Part shown: positions 1 to 5,481 of the stretch, piece after piece
How positions within the stretch are numbered: the first letter of the stretch is position 1
Layout: each line of letters begins with the position of its first letter
Assembly (NCBI GenBank): GCA_903832395.1
Contig: CAILBF010000192.1
Location: 1 to 7,778, forward strand
Length of the DNA stretch: 7,778 nucleotides
Source: an uncultured Actinomycetes bacterium
GTDB taxonomy: Bacteria; Actinomycetota; Actinomycetes; Nanopelagicales; Nanopelagicaceae
Direction of reading: 5' to 3'
Notes under the pieces: generated by a model
Databases searched by the model: none
The model's input: only the letters and a program-made list of their open reading frames with translations
Told to the model about the DNA's origin: nothing
Translations under genes and position numbers: made by a program

Positions 1-1088
1 ACACCTGATTTATCGGCAACATGTAAGCGAACAAAGAATTGAGATTTAACTTCACTCATTGGCGCTATATCTAAATCAGCGTAATCTGATTCGCCGTATC
101 CGACGGTTGAGTATGCGCGGTGACGAGTCACAGCAACTAAGTCGCCCAAAATTGCCGATGCAGTGGGAGCCCCACCTGCACCTCGACCGTAAAACATAAG
201 TTCTCCCGCAGCTTCGGATTCAACATAAACCGCGTTAAAAACATCGCGCACGGATGCCAGTGGGTGTGAACTTGGAAGCATCACTGGATGCACGCGTACT
301 GAAATCTCATCTCTGACGGTAATTTCCGCAATCGCTAAAAGTTTAATAACGGCGTTCATTCTCTTTGCGGCATTGACATCTTCAACTGAAATCTTTGAAA
401 TACCTTCGCAGTAAACTTCATCGATCGTGACGGTGCTATGGAATGCCAGACCGGCAAGCAACGCAGCTTTGGCTGCAGCATCATGGCCATCTACATCGGC
501 AGTTGGATCAGATTCGGCATAACCAAGGGCCTGTGCCTCCTTCAATACATCTTTAAAATCGTGACCCTCTTCGTGCATCTTGGTCAGAATATAGTTAGTT
601 GTTCCGTTAACGATTCCCATGACACGAGTGATTTGATCACCGGCTAAAGATTCGCGCATCGAACGGATAATAGGAATTGCACCTGCAACGGCTGCCTCGT
701 AATACAAATCTACTTTTGCGGCATCGGCGGCATTAAATAGCTCATGTCCATGAGTTGCAAGTAGGGCTTTATTGGCCGTGATGACCGATTTCTTATTTTT
801 AATCGCCTCTAAAATTAGCGTGCGTGCAGGCTCAATGCCACCCATAACTTCGATGACAATATTTATCTCTGGGTCGGTCACAATTGAATGCAAATCGGTA
901 GTGATCATTGATGGGTCGATACCTTCGCGTGCGGTGTTGCTTCGCACCCCGACCTTTTTTAATACTAATAGGGCACCTGAACGGTCAGAGAGTTCCTGGC
1001 GATCTGATTGCAGCAGACGAGCAACTTGGCTGCCAACAACGCCAGCGCCAAGCATGCCAATAGAGATAGTTTTAATGCCTGCGTCCAT
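1..1088 (-). CDS. hom: Homoserine dehydrogenase, 3' end missing (window edge)
   Basis: It reduces aspartate semialdehyde to homoserine with NAD(P)H in the cytoplasm, the branch step toward threonine, methionine and isoleucine. I translated 362 residues from the ATG at 1088. The Rossmann loop GAGVVG is at residues 14-19, the conserved VITANKALLA at 102-111 and GTTNYILTKM at 162-171. Residues 185-207 match the homoserine dehydrogenase signature, with D194, P195, D198, G201, D203 and the catalytic-type K207. From about residue 349 (QFFVRLHVAD) an ACT regulatory domain begins and is cut by the window edge; family members are about 430-440 residues, so roughly 70-80 are missing. An in-frame TGA lies five codons upstream of the ATG, which fixes this start; a weak GAAAG element precedes it. 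It lies 33 nt downstream of lysA, same strand, most likely co-transcribed. The ACT domain normally mediates feedback inhibition by threonine (family knowledge). Confidence 0.97.
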   Translation of the reverse strand, partial: MDAGIKTISIGMLGAGVVGSQVARLLQSDRQELSDRSGALLVLKKVGVRSNTAREGIDPSMITTDLHSIVTDPEINIVIEVMGGIEPARTLILEAIKNKKSVITANKALLATHGHELFNAADAAKVDLYYEAAVAGAIPIIRSMRESLAGDQITRVMGIVNGTTNYILTKMHEEGHDFKDVLKEAQALGYAESDPTADVDGHDAAAKAALLAGLAFHSTVTIDEVYCEGISKISVEDVNAAKRMNAVIKLLAIAEITVRDEISVRVHPVMLPSSHPLASVRDVFNAVYVESEAAGELMFYGRGAGGAPTASAILGDLVAVTRHRAYSTVGYGESDYADLDIAPMSEVKSQFFVRLHVADKSG

Positions 1089-1121
1089 GCGGTTATTCTT
1101 TCACAGATGCCTTCAACGGCG

Positions 1122-2429
1122 TTAAATATCCAATCCCAATAGATCGGCTTCGGTCTCACGGCGCACGATAATGCGGGCTTTTCCATCTTTAACTGCAATA
1201 ACGGGTGGACGAGGAACATGGTTGTAGTTACTCGCCATACTGCGTCCATATGCACCAGTTGCTGGAGTTGCCAATAAATCTCCCGGAGCGATATCACCGG
1301 GCAATGAGATATCTCGAATAATAATGTCGCCAGTTTCGCAGTGTTTTCCAACTAATCGAGTTGAAACTCCTGCGGCACTGCTTGTGCGATTAGCTAAAAC
1401 GGCTGTGTATTCGGCGGCATATAAAGCAGGTCGAATATTTTCGCTCATTCCACCATCTACCGAAATATATCTACGGTTCTCGCCTGCTTCTAATTCGATA
1501 TCTTTAACGGTTCCAACTTCATAAAGAGTAAACATCGTTGGACCCACGATTGCTCGACCTGGTTCGATAGAGATTCGGGGTACATTCAAATTATGCTCTG
1601 CACAATTTTTAGCAACAGCCTTTGCTAAGGCATCCATGGCTAAACTCGGTGAAAGCTCAACGTCGCCTGGAATATATGCAATTCCATATCCACCGCCAAG
1701 ATCTAACTCTGGAAGTTCGGCATTATGCGCATCGCGAAATTTAGCTAAGAGAGCAATGAGACGTTCGGCACTAATTTCAAAAGAGTCGGTGTCTAATATT
1801 TGAGAGCCTATATGGGCATGAAAACCTCGTAAGTCAAGAGAAGCATGTTTGCGAACTTCTGCTATTGCCGTCCATGCCGCACCACTTGCAATTGAAAAAC
1901 CAAATTTCACATCTTCATGGGCGGTGGCAATAAATTCATGGGTATGCGCCTCAATACCCGGAGTTAAGCGAAGTAATACTTTTTGAACAACGCCGTGCTT
2001 AACGGCAGAAGAGGCAACGCGCTCTATTTCAAAAAGCGAATCAATCACAATGGTTCCTACGCCAGCTAATACTGCCTTTTCGATCTCGGCTACGGATTTA
2101 TTGTTGCCATGAACTTCAATCTTCGAAGGATTGATTCCTCCAGCAAGGGCGACTGCAAGTTCGCCAGCAGTGCATACGTCAATTCCAATTCCGATGTCTT
2201 TAATCCAGCGTGCAACTTCAGTGCAGATAAAAGCTTTAGCTGCGTAATAAACAGAGCCGGCATTTTCACCAAAAGCACTAACTAACGCACTATTCCATTT
2301 AGTTGCACGTGCACGAAAATCCGCTTCATCCATAATAAATGCCGGAGTTCCAAACTTTTCGGCCAATTGTGATGCAGGTATGCCAGAGAATGAGAGTTCA
2401 TTGGTAAATGAAACATTTGATGGCCACAT
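1122..2429 (-). CDS. lysA: Diaminopimelate decarboxylase
   Basis: This PLP enzyme decarboxylates meso-diaminopimelate to L-lysine, the last step of lysine synthesis, and also draws on the pool used for peptidoglycan. The protein has 435 residues, normal for the family. The alanine-racemase-like barrel comes first, with the PLP-binding lysine in YYAAKAF (K65), HIGSQ at 206-210, the phosphate-binding GGGYG at 245-249 and EPGR at 289-292. The C-terminal beta domain carries GKHCETGD (C364, the cysteine that reaches the partner subunit's active site in known LysA dimers) and TGAYGRSMASNYN with Y394. Its start lies 2 nt after the argS stop, and the Shine-Dalgarno sits inside the argS end, so translational coupling to argS is likely. 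All recognised catalytic motifs are intact and nothing is unusual. The argS-lysA-hom order is typical of actinobacteria. Confidence 0.98.
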   Translation of the reverse strand: MWPSNVSFTNELSFSGIPASQLAEKFGTPAFIMDEADFRARATKWNSALVSAFGENAGSVYYAAKAFICTEVARWIKDIGIGIDVCTAGELAVALAGGINPSKIEVHGNNKSVAEIEKAVLAGVGTIVIDSLFEIERVASSAVKHGVVQKVLLRLTPGIEAHTHEFIATAHEDVKFGFSIASGAAWTAIAEVRKHASLDLRGFHAHIGSQILDTDSFEISAERLIALLAKFRDAHNAELPELDLGGGYGIAYIPGDVELSPSLAMDALAKAVAKNCAEHNLNVPRISIEPGRAIVGPTMFTLYEVGTVKDIELEAGENRRYISVDGGMSENIRPALYAAEYTAVLANRTSSAAGVSTRLVGKHCETGDIIIRDISLPGDIAPGDLLATPATGAYGRSMASNYNHVPRPPVIAVKDGKARIIVRRETEADLLGLDI

Positions 2430-2431
2430 AC

Positions 2432-4096
2432 CTACATCCTCTCCGGTGCGCTGACGCCTAGTAGATCTAAACCATTAGCTAATACCGCTTTAGTGGAAGA
2501 ACAGAGTAGTAGTCGGGCCGTGTGCAATGCCGATGGATTTTCTTCACCCATAGGGAGCACACGACAATCGGCGTAGAACCCGTGATAAGTGCCGGCTAAC
2601 TCCTCTAGGTAACGCGCGATTCGGTGAGGTTGGCGCAGTTCTGCCGCTGATGCGACAACGCGGGGGAACTCGGCCAGTGCACCTAAGAGTTCGTTTTCAC
2701 GATCATGGACTAACTGTGATGGATCAAAATTATTTAAATCTATAGAGATATTTAACTCAAGGGCATTGCGTAAAACCGCTGCAATTCGTGCATGTGCGTA
2801 CTGCACGTAATAAACGGGATTCTCGTTTGTATTTCGCTTTAATACATCGACATCCATCACCATCGGTGTATCAACCGGATACCTAATTAATGTATAGCGT
2901 GCAGCATCAACACCGACTTTTTCAATTAACTCCTCTAAAGTAATAATGGTTCCTGCGCGCTTGGAGAGCTTTATCTCTTGCCCGCCCTCCATAATCTTCA
3001 CTAACTGCCCAATTAACACGTGGATGTTGTATTCAGGGTCATCACCGGCACATGCCGCAGTAGCTTTTAAGCGACCTACATAACCGTGATGATCAGCGCC
3101 CAACATATAAATGCAGATATCAAAGCCACGTTCGCGCTTATTAATATAGTAAGCAGTATCGGATGAAAAGTAGGTGAGTGAGCCATCGGACTTAGCCAAG
3201 ACTCGATCCTTGTCGTCCCCAAAATCCGTTGTTCGAAGCCACGTTGCGCCCTCTTGCTCAAAAACATGTCCCTGCTTACGAAGTTTTTCTAAACCGTGCT
3301 CAACTGCGCCTTGGTCGTGCAATGAGCGCTCAGAGAACCAGACATCAAAATGAGTACCGAAATCATCTAAAACCCGCTGTTGATCTTTTAGTTGCAACGC
3401 ATATGCGGCCTCTAGAAATGCTAAATGGCGTTGGCCCTCTGGGAGCGAAGTAATTGTTGGGTTTTGCGCAACAACGGCGGCAGCTAAATCGACGATGTAA
3501 TCACCTTGATAGCCATTTTCTGGAATTGGATTGCCAAGGGCTGCAGCTTCAACCGATGCGCCAAATAACTCCATTTGATTTCCACGATCGTTGATATAGA
3601 ACTCTCGTGTTACATCGGCTCCGGCTGCACTAAGTACTCGACCTAGCGCATCGCCAACTGCTGCCCAGCGCGTATGGCCCAAGTGAAGCGGTCCAGTCGG
3701 GTTTGCACTTATGAATTCAAGATTAATTCGAACTCCGGCAAGTGCGTTTCCATGCCCATAACTCTTGCCGTTTTTTAAAATTGTCGTTACTAACTCGGCT
3801 TGGCTGGTGCGATCCAATGTAATGTTTATAAAACCCGGCCCTGCAATCTCTAACTTGGAAATCCCAGATGCGCCTCGGAGTTGATCAATAATAATTTGAG
3901 CAACTTCGCGCGGATTTTTCCCGGCCGGCTTAGCTAACTGCAAAGCAATCGAGGTGGCATAGTCACCGTGATCGCGATTTTTTGGTCTGTCTAAAGTAAT
4001 TGACTGTGGGGCTACCCCTACTATTTTGCCAAGTGAGATTGCCTTTTCGATTGCGGCTTTAATTTCCGCCTCGAGGCTCTCTACCTGGGATGACAT
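2432..4096 (-). CDS. argS: Arginyl-tRNA synthetase
   Basis: A class I aminoacyl-tRNA synthetase that charges tRNA-Arg with arginine using ATP in the cytoplasm. The 554-residue length is normal. An N-terminal tRNA D-loop recognition domain (about 1-100, with GDYATSIALQLAK at 44-56) is followed by the Rossmann catalytic core: the ATP-binding motif HLGH at 138-141 within ANPTGPLHLGH, and the second class I motif as KLSKRAG at 376-382. The helical DALR anticodon-binding domain covers about 427-554 (YVQYAHARI at 430-438) and ends in the typical PERM. It is the first gene of the minus-strand cluster with lysA and hom. No Shine-Dalgarno is visible before the ATG, and a candidate -10 hexamer lies 6 nt upstream of it, so the mRNA may be leaderless. 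Its promoter shares a 183-bp divergent region with the xylose importer. Confidence 0.99.
   Translation of the reverse strand: MSSQVESLEAEIKAAIEKAISLGKIVGVAPQSITLDRPKNRDHGDYATSIALQLAKPAGKNPREVAQIIIDQLRGASGISKLEIAGPGFINITLDRTSQAELVTTILKNGKSYGHGNALAGVRINLEFISANPTGPLHLGHTRWAAVGDALGRVLSAAGADVTREFYINDRGNQMELFGASVEAAALGNPIPENGYQGDYIVDLAAAVVAQNPTITSLPEGQRHLAFLEAAYALQLKDQQRVLDDFGTHFDVWFSERSLHDQGAVEHGLEKLRKQGHVFEQEGATWLRTTDFGDDKDRVLAKSDGSLTYFSSDTAYYINKRERGFDICIYMLGADHHGYVGRLKATAACAGDDPEYNIHVLIGQLVKIMEGGQEIKLSKRAGTIITLEELIEKVGVDAARYTLIRYPVDTPMVMDVDVLKRNTNENPVYYVQYAHARIAAVLRNALELNISIDLNNFDPSQLVHDRENELLGALAEFPRVVASAAELRQPHRIARYLEELAGTYHGFYADCRVLPMGEENPSALHTARLLLCSSTKAVLANGLDLLGVSAPERM
2438..2444 (-). promoter_or_regulatory. 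lysA ribosome binding site inside the argS 3' end
   Basis: On the minus strand GGAGAGG stands 8 nt before the lysA ATG. It is formed by the codons for the last argS residues (P-E-R-M), and the argS TAG follows directly. A ribosome ending argS therefore stops over the lysA start region. This decides the lysA start and points to translational coupling. Confidence 0.85.
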
Positions 4097-4102
4097 TGTT
4101 CA

Positions 4103-4108
4103 AGGTTA
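4103..4108 (-). promoter_or_regulatory. Candidate -10 box for a leaderless argS transcript
   Basis: On the minus strand TAACCT, which fits the actinobacterial -10 pattern TANNNT, is followed by 6 nt (TGAACA) and then the argS ATG. A start point at the usual distance would fall on the A of the start codon. No purine-rich Shine-Dalgarno occurs in the 40 nt before the ATG, which supports a leaderless mRNA. No good -35 box is seen at 16-18 nt upstream. The hexamer alone is weak evidence. Confidence 0.45.
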
Positions 4109-4110
4109 CC

Positions 4111-4124
4111 GTTTGCCGGCAAAC
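4111..4124. promoter_or_regulatory. Perfect 14-bp palindrome, possible repressor operator
   Basis: GTTTGCCGGCAAAC is identical on both strands. It has an even-length dyad with a central CCGG, a layout common in LacI-family operators, whose members often control sugar uptake genes. It sits just upstream of the candidate argS -10 box, in the divergent region between argS and the xylose importer. The palindrome is seen directly; the operator role and the family of the binding protein are inference. No regulator gene is present in the window. Confidence 0.45.
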
Positions 4125-4143
4125 TTCGTTACCTAATCGTTAG

Positions 4144-4172
4144 ATGAATTGCTCGATTTCATCGAAATTCAT
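4144..4172. repeat. Bulged inverted repeat in the xylF upstream region
   Basis: Outer arms ATGAATT (4144-4150) and AATTCAT (4166-4172) and inner arms TCGAT (4153-4157) and ATCGA (4161-4165) pair perfectly, leaving a GC bulge on the left side and a TTC loop. That gives 12 paired positions in 29 nt. A shorter inverted repeat CTAA-TCG-TTAG (4133-4143) lies immediately to the left. The position, about 110-140 bp before the xylF start, suits an operator or activator site near the xylF promoter, or the 5' end of its leader. I could not place a convincing -35/-10 pair for xylF in this region. Confidence 0.4.
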
Positions 4173-4257
4173 AGTGATATTTTTGGCAATTTGTAATACG
4201 TTACGGAGCAGATCCACCTTCCTCATCTGGGCAAATCCTTTGTCCTGGGGTGCGTCT

Positions 4258-4269
4258 CCTTTCGAAAGG
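4258..4269 (+). promoter_or_regulatory. xylF ribosome binding site inside a perfect palindrome
   Basis: CCTTTCGAAAGG is a perfect 12-bp palindrome. Its right half, GAAAGG (4264-4269), is the Shine-Dalgarno, 10 nt before the ATG at 4280. Its left half belongs to CTCCTTTC (4256-4263), which equals the anti-Shine-Dalgarno core at the 3' end of bacterial 16S rRNA. The site favours the ATG at 4280 over the in-frame GTG at 4250, which has no comparable element. A local hairpin would be short (4 bp closing a UCGA loop), so a control role is only a possibility. Confidence 0.6.
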
Positions 4270-4279
4270 TATTTCATAT

Positions 4280-5356
4280 ATGACAAAGCGTCGTAATGCA
4301 ATCGCAGCTGCAGTTGCAGCTGGTGCACTTGCACTAACAGGCTTCGTATCTGCTTCATCAGCAGTTGCTGCTGGTACTCAGGTTGGCGTAATTCTTCCAG
4401 ATGCAGCTTCTTCTGCTCGCTGGGAAACTGCAGACCGTCCGTTTCTTGCTGCTGCATTCAAGGCTGCTGGCGTAACTGCTGACATCCAAAATGCAAATGG
4501 CGACAAGGCAAAGTTTGCAACAATTGCAGATCAAATGCTCGCAAAGGGCGTAAAGGTTTTGATCATGGCTGGACTTGATTCACCATCAACAGCTGCAATT
4601 CAAGCTAAGGCCGCTAAAGCTGGCGTAAAGACAATCGATTACGATCGTCTAACTCTTGCAGGTGCAGCTAGTTACTATGTTTCATTTGATAACGTTGCAG
4701 TTGGCAAGCTACAAGGTCAAGGCATCAAGGCATGTCTAGTTGCAGCCGGCAAGACTAAGGCTCGCATCGTGTACCTAAACGGTTCACCAACAGATAACAA
4801 TGCAACATTGTTCAAGCAGGGCTATGACTCAGTTCTTCGCCCATCAATCACATCAAAGGCTTACACACTTGTCGCTGACCAGGCTGTTCCAGACTGGGAT
4901 AACGCAAAGGGTGGAGTTATTTTCGAACAAATGCTAACTAAGGCTGGCGGAAAGCTTGATGCAGTTGTATCAGCTAACGAAGGTCTCGGATTAGCAGCTG
5001 TTGCTGTTCTTAAGAAGAACAAGCTCAATGGAAAGGTTTGCGTATCAGGCCAGGATGCAACTGCTGATGGACTTGCAGCGATCCTTACTGGTGACCTTTC
5101 AAACACTGTTTACAAGGCAGTTAAGCAAGAAGCTAACGGCGCTGCAGCTCTCGCGATCGCATTGATCAAGGGCACTGCTGTTACAAATGCAACTGGCAAG
5201 ACAAACGATGGCGTTCGTGACGTTCCTTCAGTACTTCTAGTACCAGTTGGAATCACAAAGGCCAACGTCAAGGTTGTTATTGCTGATGGCTTCCAGACAC
5301 GCGCAGCGGTTTGCAAGATTGCAACTGAGGCCGTATGTAAGAAGAACGGTATCTAA
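4280..5356 (+). CDS. xylF: Xylose/pentose ABC transporter substrate-binding protein (XylF-like)
   Basis: Secreted binding protein that captures a pentose, probably D-xylose, and delivers it to the XylGH membrane complex. It has 358 residues from the ATG at 4280, which has a Shine-Dalgarno; an in-frame GTG at 4250 would add 10 residues before the signal peptide. The signal peptide is MTKRR, a hydrophobic stretch at 7-22 and a likely signal peptidase I site near A30-A31. The mature part is a periplasmic-binding-protein type I fold that matches the XylF family along its length: RWETADRPF (47-55), IDYDR (119-123), YYVSFDN (132-138), GSPTDNNATLF (168-178), SGQDA (256-260), TVYK (276-279), DVPS (314-317). 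C345 and C353 near the C-terminus could form a disulfide. Unlike most monoderm binding proteins there is no lipobox cysteine: LTGF occurs at 19-22. Codon use is very biased (30 of 31 lysines are AAG). Substrate is inferred from similarity and the neighbouring xylA; ribose or another monosaccharide remains possible. Confidence 0.9.
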   Translation: MTKRRNAIAAAVAAGALALTGFVSASSAVAAGTQVGVILPDAASSARWETADRPFLAAAFKAAGVTADIQNANGDKAKFATIADQMLAKGVKVLIMAGLDSPSTAAIQAKAAKAGVKTIDYDRLTLAGAASYYVSFDNVAVGKLQGQGIKACLVAAGKTKARIVYLNGSPTDNNATLFKQGYDSVLRPSITSKAYTLVADQAVPDWDNAKGGVIFEQMLTKAGGKLDAVVSANEGLGLAAVAVLKKNKLNGKVCVSGQDATADGLAAILTGDLSNTVYKAVKQEANGAAALAIALIKGTAVTNATGKTNDGVRDVPSVLLVPVGITKANVKVVIADGFQTRAAVCKIATEAVCKKNGI

Positions 5357-5367
5357 TTCGTTAGATA
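5350..5367 (+). repeat. Small hairpin spanning the xylF stop codon
   Basis: TATCTAA (5350-5356) and TTAGATA (5361-5367) pair perfectly over 7 bp around a TTCG loop. The left arm contains the xylF TAA stop. It is followed by AAAAAG rather than a T-run, so it is not a standard terminator in the plus direction. It stands 11 nt before the larger hairpin and may help protect the 3' end of the xylF mRNA (inference). Confidence 0.5.
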
Positions 5368-5378
5368 AAAAGTAAGTA

Positions 5379-5426
5379 ATGAAGTGATTCCGGTTCGGGG
5401 GAAACCTCGGACCGGAATTGCTTTAT
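5379..5426 (+). terminator. Long intercistronic hairpin after xylF (partial terminator or mRNA stabiliser)
   Basis: The arms 5379-5400 and 5405-5426 form 22 consecutive pairs with no bulge, closed by a G-C pair over a GAAA tetraloop (5401-5404). The core of 14 pairs (5387-5418) is G+C-rich and is followed by a T-rich stretch (TTGCTTTATCTT), like an intrinsic terminator, though the T-run is broken. Five pairs are G-U in plus-strand RNA; in the minus-strand transcript they would be C-A mismatches, so the structure is suited to the plus-strand mRNA. It lies between the binding-protein gene and the ATPase gene, where such structures in other ABC operons lower downstream expression or shield the upstream message from 3' exonucleases. 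Which of the two applies here is not visible. Confidence 0.8.
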
Positions 5427-5444
5427 CTTCGCTAGCTTTTAAGC

Positions 5445-5450
5445 CATAAT
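5445..5450 (+). promoter_or_regulatory. Weak candidate -10 box for a separate xylG promoter
   Basis: CATAAT matches five of six positions of the -10 consensus and lies 32 nt before the xylG ATG, after the long hairpin. The hexamer at 17-nt spacing upstream (TTTATC) is a poor -35, so this is only a possibility that xylGH have some transcription independent of xylF. Confidence 0.22.
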
Positions 5451-5464
5451 GAGCAAATCGAACT

Positions 5465-5471
5465 AAGGGAG
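5465..5471 (+). promoter_or_regulatory. xylG ribosome binding site
   Basis: AAGGGAG stands 10 nt before the ATG at 5482. It is a good Shine-Dalgarno and fixes the xylG start. Confidence 0.75.
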
Positions 5472-5481
5472 TTGAAGAAAA

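Noticed and set aside
772..1125. 117-codon open frame on the plus strand
   Set aside because: It is antisense to the N-terminal half of hom, which carries conserved dehydrogenase motifs. No supporting domain or context.
4183..4202. A -35/-10 promoter for xylF using TTGGCA (4183-4188)
   Set aside because: No acceptable -10 hexamer occurs 16-19 nt downstream. The nearby TAATAC and TACGTT are too close to it, so I do not call a xylF promoter.
4250..4279. Upstream GTG start for xylF adding 10 residues
   Set aside because: No good Shine-Dalgarno precedes it, whereas the ATG at 4280 has GAAAGG 10 nt upstream and begins directly with a typical basic signal-peptide start (MTKRR).
4140..4457. 105-codon open frame on the minus strand between argS and xylF
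   Set aside because: It overlaps the xylF signal peptide and start antisense. Its Q/L-rich translation is the reverse reading of Ala-rich GCA/GCT/CTG codons, so it is a composition artefact.
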